Part shown: positions 56,480 through 64,000 of the stretch, piece after piece
Position numbering within the stretch: the first letter of the stretch is position 1
Layout of the letters: each line of letters begins with the position of its first letter
NCBI RefSeq assembly: GCF_001310635.1
Contig: NZ_BAXR01000001.1
Coordinates: 124,001 to 188,000, forward strand
Direction: 5' to 3'
DNA from: Bacillus sp. JCM 19034
GTDB taxonomy: Bacteria > Bacillota > Bacilli > Bacillales > Bacillaceae_D
DNA length: 64,000 bases
Notes under the pieces: model-generated
The model's database searches: none
What the model saw: the letters and a program-made list of their open reading frames with translations, nothing else
What the model was told of the DNA's origin: nothing
Made by a program: the position numbers and the translations under genes

Positions 56480-57624
56480 TTATACGTTCGGATGAAAAAT
56501 TTGAAATTGCCCACTTAAAGCTAGCATAGCAAATAAGTACAAACAATTATCGTAATACCGTCGAACTCCCTTTCGAACGGGAGTATTCCAAAATAACTCA
56601 ACCATTTGTTTTGCGTACGGACCATCTGGCGAGGCGAGTGAAGCCATTGCATTTGTTGCAATCAAGCCAACAGGATGAAGAGACTTTTCTTCAAAAGGGT
56701 CTCCCTCAATCGTGTAACGCCTATAATCGTTTGGCTCTATTTGAGCGAAGAATGCTTGGATTTTTTCTGCTATTTCTCGTTCCCAATCGTTTTCTCCAAA
56801 CCATTCACTATCGAGTCCTATATTCGCTGCAACACGGTAGGAGTCACTAAAGAAATGCCCAAAACCACGAATATTATTTGGTTTTCCATCGAAAAATGCG
56901 TATTCAGGTGCTAATCCTGTTTTAGGATGACAAGCTTTTGGAAGGTATTCCCGACTAGCATATGCTGCTTTTTTCCAAAATGAACGATCCTCTTGATTAG
57001 CCCACAAACCAAAGAGCTCATAAAAGTGTGGTAAATGATATGAAGGATCAGTAAATTCACAATTTGGGATGAATTTAATGAGATAGTTTTCTGGATTCCA
57101 CATTGGAAAGCCATCATGATTCTCCCCTTTATGAATGCAAGAGTGAAGGATGCTTTTAGCTTGTTCTCCGTAATTAAATGGTTCAGAGTCATCCCCCATC
57201 GATGAGAAGCAAAAAATAATGCCATTGCGAAAAACTCTTCTCCATCAGGAGCAGGTCCGTGAGCTAATTTTGTTCCATCCCGTTTACAAGACCAGGCAAA
57301 GTAGCCTGCATTTTCACCGTAATCCATATACATGTATGTCTTGGCCCAATTCCATAGCTTATTAAATATTGTTTGATCGTTCATTTGTACAGCCATCATC
57401 ATTCCATAGGACATTCCTTCTGTCCTGACATCTTGATTACCTGTATCAAGTATGTAAGCATAAGCATCATCAACGTCAAAGTAAATTTTTGTCTCATCAT
57501 CGCCATAAAATAATTTGTTCCAAGTATCCTCTACTTTTTGATTGATTTCTGTACTAGTGTAACCGTAATATGCAAATAGATTTCTATAATTACGATTGTA
57601 AAACGCTCCTTTATGTGTAACCAT
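56480..57624 (-). CDS. GH8 reducing-end xylose-releasing exo-oligoxylanase (frame broken at 57193-57197)
   Basis: Rex-type GH8 enzymes release xylose from the reducing end of xylo-oligosaccharides. The catalytic acid is E69 in VRTEGMSYGMM, and FSDSYRVAAN carries the probable base region. It has 381 residues after adding one G (C on the plus strand) at 57193-57197, restoring RWGDDSEPFNYGEQA. No signal peptide is seen, so it acts in the cytoplasm beside GH10 and GH67. AAAAGGAG is the ribosome-binding site. It lies opposite to its neighbours. Confidence 0.9.
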
Positions 57625-57667
57625 TTTTTCTCCTTTTCATAGGTTTTTGAGGTATTGATTATGACCG

Positions 57668-57681
57668 TGGATACGCTTACA
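57668..57681. promoter_or_regulatory. cre-like site upstream of GH8
   Basis: TGGATACGCTTACA matches the cre consensus at 12 of 14 positions and is flanked by CGTGG/CCACG arms, 44 bases before the GH8 start. Confidence 0.4.
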
Positions 57682-57841
57682 TAACCACGAAATATAATAC
57701 TTATAAAAATTTTCAATCCCCCTTTTTATCAATTATTCATGAATTATAACAATTGAATGTAAAGTATAAACTAGGAAAATTAAAGAGAATCGTTTAGAAA
57801 ATATAGATATCTTAAAAGAAAGCCTTTATTTTTACAAACTG

Positions 57842-57857
57842 GTATGGTAGTATGGTA
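57842..57857 (+). repeat. Tandem 8-base repeat before the GntR gene
   Basis: GTATGGTA occurs twice in direct succession immediately before the ribosome-binding site of the regulator gene, a possible autoregulatory site. Confidence 0.45.
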
Positions 57858-57875
57858 ATTGAAAAAGGGGGAAGA

Positions 57876-58562
57876 ATGATGATAATTGACAAACAATTAC
57901 GGAAAGCGTTTTCATCTACGAGAGATTATGTGTATCATGTTCTTCGTGACAACATCATTACGTTAAAGCTTGAACCGGGCACGAATATTTCAGAAAAAGA
58001 AATTTCCGAACGGTTAGATGTAAGTCGAACCCCTGTAAGAGAAGCCTTTTTAAAGCTTGTTCAAGATGAATTGTTAGAAGTTTATCCCCAAAGAGGATCG
58101 ATTGTCACTCTCATTGATCTCGATCATGTAGAAGAAGCTAGGTTTATTCGTGAACATTTAGAATGTGCTATTTTAGAGACAGCCTGTGAATCGTTTGACA
58201 CCGAGGCACTAACTAAATTAGAAGTGAATATCCATATGCAAAAAAAATGTGTAGAATTAAAAGACTACCAACAATTTTTTGCTTTAGATGAGCAGTTCCA
58301 CGAAACGATCGCTGAAGGCTGCAATAAAAAAAGAGTTTGGAACATTATTCAGCATATGAATGTTCATTTGAATCGCGTTAGGCTTTTAAGTTTAGTTGGA
58401 AAATATGATTGGGCACCTATTTTAGAGCAGCATGAACAATTATGGATAGGAATAAAACGAGGGGATAAAGATTTTGTTCGAAACGTAATCAAAGAGCATC
58501 TCTCAATTGTGAAAAAAGAACAGATTCATTTATATAATGCGTATCCACACTATTTTAAATAA
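57876..58562 (+). CDS. GntR/FCD-family regulator, probably UxuR
   Basis: This 228-residue regulator has a winged helix (ISEKEISERLDVSRTPVREAFLKL) and an all-helical FCD effector domain with likely metal-binding histidines (DEQFHETIAEG, MNVHLNRVR). FCD regulators next to uxuA respond to fructuronate, glucuronate or KDG-related signals. The GGGGG site lies 4 bases before ATG 57876 and 7 before ATG 57879, either of which may be used. It is separated from uxuA by 112 bases containing a palindrome. Confidence 0.85.
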   Translation: MMIIDKQLRKAFSSTRDYVYHVLRDNIITLKLEPGTNISEKEISERLDVSRTPVREAFLKLVQDELLEVYPQRGSIVTLIDLDHVEEARFIREHLECAILETACESFDTEALTKLEVNIHMQKKCVELKDYQQFFALDEQFHETIAEGCNKKRVWNIIQHMNVHLNRVRLLSLVGKYDWAPILEQHEQLWIGIKRGDKDFVRNVIKEHLSIVKKEQIHLYNAYPHYFK

Positions 58563-58589
58563 GATCGTTAACTAGAAAAAACAAACGTT

Positions 58590-58602
58590 GTTACAGTGTA
58601 AC
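58590..58602. promoter_or_regulatory. Perfect 6-1-6 palindrome, candidate UxuR operator
   Basis: GTTACA-G-TGTAAC lies between the GntR-family gene and uxuA. Short symmetric sites of this kind are typical for GntR/FCD regulators; the assignment is inference. Confidence 0.5.
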
Positions 58603-58674
58603 TGCCATAAGTTTAATAGAAACTACTTTCACATTTTCGAGAATCTATGAAACTACAAATAGGAGATGATTGAA

Positions 58675-59750
58675 ATGAAAATGGTTTTTCGTTGGTTCGG
58701 GGAAGATAATGATTTTATTCCGTTGCAGCACATTAAACAAGTTCCTGGAGTGGAAGGGTTAGTTTGGGCATTACATGACATTCCAGTTGGCGAGGCCTGG
58801 CCACTTGAACGAATAAAACAAGTGAAAGATCAAGCGGATAAGTATGGGTTTCATATCGACGTAGTAGAAAGTGTTAATGTTCATGAAGATATTAAGCTAG
58901 GACTTCCAACAAGAGAACATTATATTGATAATTATATTAAGACAATAGAACGGTTAGCTGAAGTGGGGGTTAAAGTCATTTGTTATAACTTTATGCCTGT
59001 CTTCGATTGGACTAGAACGAATTTATTTAAAGAAATGGACGATGGATCAACAGCCCTTTTTTTCGAGAATGAAAAATTGCTAATATCGATCCGCTGGAGC
59101 TTGTAAATGAAATTGCTGAGAATTCTCAGTTAACTATGCCGGGCTGGGAGCCAGAGCGTTTAAAGCATCTAACTAACATATTTAAGCAGTATGAAGGTGT
59201 AACAGAAGAAGATTTATGGAACAATCTGCAATACTTTTTAGAAAAAGTAATTCCAATCGCACGCAAAAACGACATTAAAATGGCGATTCATCCTGATGAT
59301 CCTCCATTCTCTGTTTTTGGTTTGCCTAGAATTATAACGAATAAAGAAAACATTAAACGCTTATTAAAGCTAGTTGATGATCCATACAATGGATTGACTT
59401 TATGTAGCGGTTCATTAGGAGCAAATCTTGAAAATGACGTTTCGAACATGGTATATGATTTCGCTGAACGGATTCATTTTGCACATATTCGTAATGTGAA
59501 AACATATGACAATGGAGATTTTATTGAAACCTCCCATCGTTCAAAGGATGGAACTGTAGGGTTAATAAACATTATGAAGGCGTATCATGATGTGGGATTC
59601 ACAGGGTATGCACGACCAGATCACGGTCGACATATTTGGGATGAAAAATGCCGTCCGGGGTATGGCTTATATGACCGAGCATTAGGAATTATGTATTTAT
59701 GGGGAATTTGGGATGCTTTTAATAAAGAAAAGGAGGTAAAGTCATGCTAG
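58675..59750 (+). CDS. uxuA: Mannonate dehydratase (frame broken at 59072-59076)
   Basis: UxuA dehydrates D-mannonate to 2-keto-3-deoxygluconate. The TIM-barrel enzyme begins [41 protein letters not shown] and [11 protein letters not shown] carry metal ligands and catalytic residues. The A5 run at 59072-59076 lacks one A; adding it restores [18 protein letters not shown] and a 358-residue protein. AGGAGATG favours ATG 58675. The end overlaps the next SDR gene by 7 bases. Confidence 0.93.
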
Positions 59751-60591
59751 CACTGAATGGGAATTTAAAAGGCAAGGTTGCTGTTATTACAGGTGGGAGC
59801 GGTGTCTTATGTGGAGCAATGGCTAGAGAACTAGGGAGACAAGGTGTGAAAGTTGCTATTTTAAATCGAACAATTGAGAAAGGTAAACAAGTCGAAGAGG
59901 AAATTGTTCGAGCAGGTGGAACGGCTTTAGCGATTGCTTGTGATGTATTAAATATTGAAAGCGTTATAAAGGCGGAAGAAATTATTTCCAGGGAATTAGG
60001 AATTTGTGATGTTTTAATAAATGGTGCTGGTGGTAATCACCTGATGGAACGACTACAAATGAGACGTTAAAGCAAGAGGATTTACATAATTCTCATTTGA
60101 AGACGTTCTTTGATATGACGACTGAAGGCTTTCAACATGTTTTTCAATTAAATTTAACTGGAACGATTATACCAACGCAGGTGTTTGCAAAAAAAATGTT
60201 AAATCGACCTGGTGCGACGATTATTAATATGTCATCAATGAGTGCCCCATCACCGATGACGAAAGTACCAGCCTATAGTGCAGCAAAAGCAGGAATAGAA
60301 AATTTCACACAATGGCTAGCTGTACATATGGCAGATGTAGGAATTAGAGTAAATGCCATAGCACCAGGTTTCTTTTTAACGGAGCAAAATCGAAAGTTAT
60401 TAACGAATGATGATGGTTCTTTAACGCCACGCTCCAACAAAATTATTAGTCAAACTCCGATGAGGAGATTTGGTAAACCAGAAGATTTGTTAGGTACATT
60501 ATTATGGTTAGTTGATGATAACATGTCAGGCTTTGTAACAGGTATCACAGTTCCTGTTGATGGTGGATTTTTAGCCTATTCGGGCGTATAA
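59744..60591 (+). CDS. SDR-type fructuronate reductase / mannonate oxidoreductase (frame broken at 60040-60041)
   Basis: This short-chain dehydrogenase of 282 residues after repair has TGGSGVLCG (NAD(P) loop), NGAGGNH, and the catalytic YSAAK with the upstream serine of MSSMS. Its coupling to uxuA suggests it reduces fructuronate to mannonate, the UxuB step, as SDR-type enzymes do in Bacillus and Geobacillus. One C is missing at 60040-60041; adding it restores [26 protein letters not shown] precedes the ATG. Confidence 0.88.
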
Positions 60592-60610
60592 ATTGAAAGG
60601 GGAAATGAAG

Positions 60611-61231
60611 ATGAAAAAATATCAAGTTTTACAAGCAATTGAACAAGCAGGAATTGTAGCTGTAATACGAGGTGATTCTTCTGAAGAAGCGTTACGTATT
60701 TCTACAGCATGTGTTGATGGTGGGGTAAATATTATTGAGTTAACGTATACAACTCCAAACGCATCTAGTGTCATAGAAGCGTTAACGAAAGAAAAGGATT
60801 GTATTGTTGGTGCTGGAACTGTTTTAGATGCTACAACAGCTAGACTTGCTATTTTAGCGGGAGCAACTTTCATCGTTTCACCAGCATTTGATGCTGAAAC
60901 AGCAAAACTTTGCCATCTTTACAAAATCCCATATATGCCAGGTTGTATGACGATTACGGAAATAACGACAGCATTAGCATCGGGTGTAGATGTAATTAAG
61001 CTTTTCCCAGGAAGAATGGCCCAACCAGCGATTGTGAAAGATATTAAAGCTCCATTACCACAAGTAGATATTATGCCAACAGGGGGAGTGAGTTTAGACA
61101 ACGTTCAAGAATGGATTCAAGCAGGAGTTTATGCTGTTGGGGTTGGTGGTCAATTAACGAAAGGTAGTTCAGAAGAAATTGCTCAGACGGCTGAACAATT
61201 TGTCAATAAAATAAAAGAAGCACGTTCATAG
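60611..61231 (+). CDS. kdgA: KDPG/KHG aldolase
   Basis: KdgA (Eda) cleaves 2-keto-3-deoxy-6-phosphogluconate to pyruvate and glyceraldehyde 3-phosphate. The 206-residue class I aldolase has the Schiff-base lysine K130 in DVIKLFPG and the base in NIIELTYTTP, plus MPTGGVSLDN (phosphate site). AAAGGGGAA places the start at ATG 60611; earlier in-frame codons are too near the site. It lies between the SDR and kdgK in the same operon. Confidence 0.93.
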   Translation: MKKYQVLQAIEQAGIVAVIRGDSSEEALRISTACVDGGVNIIELTYTTPNASSVIEALTKEKDCIVGAGTVLDATTARLAILAGATFIVSPAFDAETAKLCHLYKIPYMPGCMTITEITTALASGVDVIKLFPGRMAQPAIVKDIKAPLPQVDIMPTGGVSLDNVQEWIQAGVYAVGVGGQLTKGSSEEIAQTAEQFVNKIKEARS

Positions 61232-61247
61232 TTAGGAGTGATTCATA

Positions 61248-62264
61248 ATGAAAAAGGTTGTAACGCTTGGTGAAGTCTTAATGAGATTATCGCCGCCAGG
61301 GCATGATCGTATCATTGGCAGTCAGTCATTTGAAGCTATTTATGGTGGAAGTGAGGGAAATGTGGCTGTTGCATTGAAAGCCTTTGGGATGCAAACATCA
61401 CTAGTCACGAAAATACCTGATAATGCGATTGGTGATGCTGCCATTCATTCATTTCAAGCTTATGGTGTAGATACATCACAAATTATTCGCGGCGGAGAAC
61501 GACTTGGAACCTATTATCTTGAAAATGGTTACTCTATTCGCCCAAGTAAAGTAGTTTACGATCGCAAATACTCATCCATTACGGAAGCAAACATAGATGA
61601 GTTTGATTTGGATGCCATTTTTGCTGATGCTGATCTTTTTCATGTATCGGGTATTACACTTGGGATTAGTGAAAAAGCCTTTCAATTAGCACAAGTATTT
61701 ATGCAAGAATCTCGACGCCGTCATGTACCAGTAAGCTTTGATTTTAATTATCGAAGCAAATTATGGAAAACAGAAGAAGCTAAAGAGAAATTCTTACAAG
61801 TACTTCCTCACGTTAATATTGCTTTTGCAGGGCTACTAGATTTTACGACGTTCCTTGGCATTGATAAAAAAGTGGTTGAAAATGTTGATGAGATGAATGA
61901 TTACCAAAGGATTTATGAATCCGTTAATAATCAATTTGGATTTCAATATATTGTTTCATCGTTTCGCGATGTTGTATCAGCTTCAAATAACAACTATCAA
62001 GGTCTCGTTTTTAATGGAGGAAATTCTAAAATTAGCTTATCGAAGAAATATAATGTTGACATCATCGATCGTGTCGGTGCAGGAGATTCATTTACAGCAG
62101 GCTTCCTATATTCCTATTTAACTAACCAAGTCGATACGTACAAAGTAGAATTTGCTACAGCCGCTGGTGCACTAAAGCATACAATATTTGGGGACTCTTT
62201 GAAAGCAACAGTTGAAGAGATTGAAAATTTATTTAAATCAGGTGCTTATCACGTTCAACGATGA
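61248..62264 (+). CDS. kdgK: 2-keto-3-deoxygluconate kinase
   Basis: KdgK phosphorylates KDG to KDPG, the substrate of KdgA. This PfkB-family kinase (338 residues) begins VVTLGEVLMRLSPPG, with the substrate loop YGGSEGNVAVALKAFG and the catalytic anion-hole motif DRVGAGDSFTAGF near the C-terminus. AGGAGTG is the ribosome-binding site. It starts 16 bases after kdgA and probably ends the uxu-kdg run. Confidence 0.92.
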   Translation: MKKVVTLGEVLMRLSPPGHDRIIGSQSFEAIYGGSEGNVAVALKAFGMQTSLVTKIPDNAIGDAAIHSFQAYGVDTSQIIRGGERLGTYYLENGYSIRPSKVVYDRKYSSITEANIDEFDLDAIFADADLFHVSGITLGISEKAFQLAQVFMQESRRRHVPVSFDFNYRSKLWKTEEAKEKFLQVLPHVNIAFAGLLDFTTFLGIDKKVVENVDEMNDYQRIYESVNNQFGFQYIVSSFRDVVSASNNNYQGLVFNGGNSKISLSKKYNVDIIDRVGAGDSFTAGFLYSYLTNQVDTYKVEFATAAGALKHTIFGDSLKATVEEIENLFKSGAYHVQR

Positions 62265-62343
62265 TCGTTAAAATGGTCGCTAAACAAATTTTTGTAGAAT
62301 AAACTGGGTACAATAAGGTTAACCAATGAAAGAGGAGGTTAAC

Positions 62344-63132
62344 ATGGCTACTCAAGTAGAAACGAATAAGGTAGCGATCATAACTGGGGCTTCTTCAGGG
62401 ATTGGTCGTGCTAGTGCAATAAAGTTAGCTGAACAAGGAACAAAAGTCGCTCTTGTTGATATTAAGGAGAAGAAAGCTGATGTAGTTAAGCATGAGATTG
62501 AACGTTTAGGTGGCGAGGCATTAGTCCTTGATACAGATGTGTCAAATGAAGAACGAATGAAAAATAGTTTTAAAAACGTTATTGATCAATGGGGTAGACT
62601 TGATATCGTTTATGCGAACGCGGGGATAAATGGAAAAGTAGAGCCGATAGAAGATTTGTCAGGAGATGACTGGGACAAAACACTAGCAACGAATTTAAGA
62701 AGTACGTTTCTTGCGACCAAATGTGCAATCCCTTATATGAAACAACAAGGTGGCAGTATCATTATAACGAGTTCGATAAATGGTACGAGGAAATTTAGAG
62801 GGTTTGGAATGTCCGCTTATAGTGCATCAAAAGCCGGCCAAGTCGCTTTTGGAAAGATGGCTGCACTTGAATTAGCTCGTTATAAAATAAGGGTAAATAT
62901 CGTATGTCCTGGTGCTATTAAGACGAATATTGGTGAGAATACATTTAAAGAAGATGAGGAACTTGAAAAAATTAGGATACCTATAGAATACCCAGAAGGG
63001 TCACAACCATTAGAGCATCAACCAGGATCTCCAGAACAAGTAGCAGACCTTGTATCATTTTTAGCATCAGAACAATCAAGTCATATTACAGGAAGTGTTA
63101 TTCATATCGATGGTGCAGAATCTCTATTATAA
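62344..63132 (+). CDS. Short-chain dehydrogenase/reductase of unknown substrate
   Basis: This classical SDR of 262 residues has the TGASSGIG NAD(P) loop, the NAG motif (YANAGING), S in ITSSING, YSASKAG at the active site, and a C-terminal GSVIHIDGAESL. It is distinct from the SDR at 59744. A GAGGAGG site precedes ATG 62344. The gap of 79 bases after kdgK shows it may be a separate unit. A role with uronates or other sugars is only inferred from position. Confidence 0.85.
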   Translation: MATQVETNKVAIITGASSGIGRASAIKLAEQGTKVALVDIKEKKADVVKHEIERLGGEALVLDTDVSNEERMKNSFKNVIDQWGRLDIVYANAGINGKVEPIEDLSGDDWDKTLATNLRSTFLATKCAIPYMKQQGGSIIITSSINGTRKFRGFGMSAYSASKAGQVAFGKMAALELARYKIRVNIVCPGAIKTNIGENTFKEDEELEKIRIPIEYPEGSQPLEHQPGSPEQVADLVSFLASEQSSHITGSVIHIDGAESLL

Positions 63133-63141
63133 TTCTCGTTG

Positions 63142-63180
63142 AAATCTAAAAAGGAGTAATTTTCTTTTTAGATTTTTTAT
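63142..63180 (+). terminator. Terminator after the SDR gene
   Basis: AAATCTAAAAAG pairs with CTTTTTAGATTT (12 pairs), followed by TTTTA. Confidence 0.9.
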
Positions 63181-63364
63181 TTTAAGGAAATATCCCGAGA
63201 AAATTACTATCCTCCATACTATGATAATGGAAAAACGTGCTCCTTTTTTGATTCTGAGTAAGGTTTCTCTTGCCCATACAGATGATTCACGTAATAATTA
63301 TAGGAACAAATGAGAGTGCGATGAATGTATATCAATGAAAGTAGTTATGATGGGGTGTTGTCAT

Positions 63365-64000
63365 ATGACAGAAGAGCAAATCTTAATTGTCGAAGATGAA
63401 AAAATATTGCTAGAGTCCTTCAATTGGAGTTAGAACATGAAGGTTATCGTACCGCAATTGTAAAGGATGGTATATGTGCATTAGAAGAAATTAAGGAAGG
63501 GTCCTATTCATTGATTTTACTTGATGTTATGTTGCCATCTTTAAGTGGTATGGAGGTTTTAAGAAGAATACGAGCGATGAAAATAGACACGCCTGTCATT
63601 TTATTGACTGCTAGAGATACAGTGATTGATAAGGTAGTGGGACTTGATCAAGGAGCAAACGATTATGTAACAAAACCGTTTGAAATTGAAGAGCTGTTGG
63701 CTCGAATTCGTGCTTGCTTACGAGTGAATGGTACAAATAAAGTTGGAAGTCAAGGACAGATAACATTTCAAAAATTGTCAGTTAATGAACAAACACGTGA
63801 AGTGATTAGAGAGCAAAAGGCAATTGAACTTACGCCAAGAGAATTTGATTTACTTATTTTTCTCATGCGTCATCCAAAACAAGTGTTAACCCGTGAACAA
63901 ATTTTAGAACATGTATGGGGGTTCAATTATTACGGTGATACAAATGTTGTTGATGTTTATATTCGTTATCTACGTCAAAAAATAGACCGTCCTTTTAACG
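63365..64000 (+). CDS. OmpR/PhoB-family response regulator, 3' end outside window (frame broken at 63399-63404)
   Basis: The receiver domain (ILIVEDE, phosphorylatable D in LILLDVMLP, K in YVTKPFEIEELLARI) is followed by the winged-helix domain (LTPREFDLLIFLMRHPKQVLTREQILEHVWG). The initial frame stops after 22 codons; one A missing from A6 at 63399-63404 restores EDEKNIARVLQLELEHEGYR. The gene runs past position 64000, so the kinase gene and target cannot be seen. GATGGGGTG is a weak ribosome-binding site. It is probably not part of the xylan locus. Confidence 0.85.

Noticed and set aside
1-64000. CRISPR arrays, prophage, transposases, toxin-antitoxin or defence islands
   Set aside because: I found no regularly spaced repeats, no integrase or transposase motifs other than XerD in its usual place, and no defence-type genes.

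Overview
The window is chromosomal DNA from a low-GC, endospore-forming member of the Bacillaceae. Spore genes (spoIIM, dacF, spoIIAA-spoIIAB-sigF, the spoVA cluster, two small acid-soluble spore proteins), a SAM-I riboswitch, Bacillus-type cre sites and strong AGGAGG ribosome-binding sites all agree. The carbohydrate genes resemble those of xylan-degrading, often alkaliphilic, bacilli. I see no phage, IS element, CRISPR array, rRNA or tRNA.

Layout. 1-8208: an NAD-binding protein, uppP, a thioredoxin-like protein, a DUF3866 protein, nudF, an EndoQ-type endonuclease, spoIIM, fur, a DUF4227 protein and xerD. 8370-12542: a nucleoside-salvage operon (deoB, two different purine nucleoside phosphorylases, pdp). 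12563-22267: a block between pdp and dacF holding a VOC protein, an acyl-CoA dehydrogenase, xylR, xylA, xylB, an oxidoreductase, a drug exporter and spore protein sspH. 22423-25676: an alpha/beta SASP, dacF and the spoIIA operon. 25735-31331: methionine salvage (mtnKA with a SAM riboswitch, divergent from mtnWXBD). 31521-42963: an AsnO-like asparagine synthetase, spoVAC-AD-AEB-AEA-AF, lysA, a cyclophilin, a thioredoxin-reductase-like protein, a YjcZ-type spore peptide and asnB. 43078-46533: a lactonase, a HAD phosphatase and an HpaB-type monooxygenase. 46930-62264: a glucuronoxylan locus. 62344-64000: an SDR and an incomplete OmpR-type response regulator.

The glucuronoxylan locus reads as one pathway. 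A YesN/YesM two-component system and two ABC permeases handle sensing and import of aldouronic oligosaccharides. GH67 alpha-glucuronidase, a leaderless GH10 xylanase and a GH8 exo-oligoxylanase break them down in the cytoplasm. Xylose would go to XylA/XylB, encoded about 30 kb upstream. Glucuronate would go through an SDR-type fructuronate reductase, UxuA, KdgK and KdgA under a GntR-family regulator. The importer's solute-binding protein, its ATPase and glucuronate isomerase (UxaC) are not in the window.

A quality warning applies throughout. I count 23 single-base frame breaks in 19 genes, including essential or sporulation genes. Each can be repaired by adding or removing one base in a short homopolymer, and every complete repaired gene has a length divisible by three and close to its family's usual size. 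I read these as sequence errors, not pseudogenes, and give each gene its repaired extent. I found no clearly new defence or mobile system. The most interesting points are a second nucleoside phosphorylase with MTAP-like base-pocket residues, a spoVA cluster starting at spoVAC behind a near-perfect sigma-G promoter, and several unassigned operators and hairpins.
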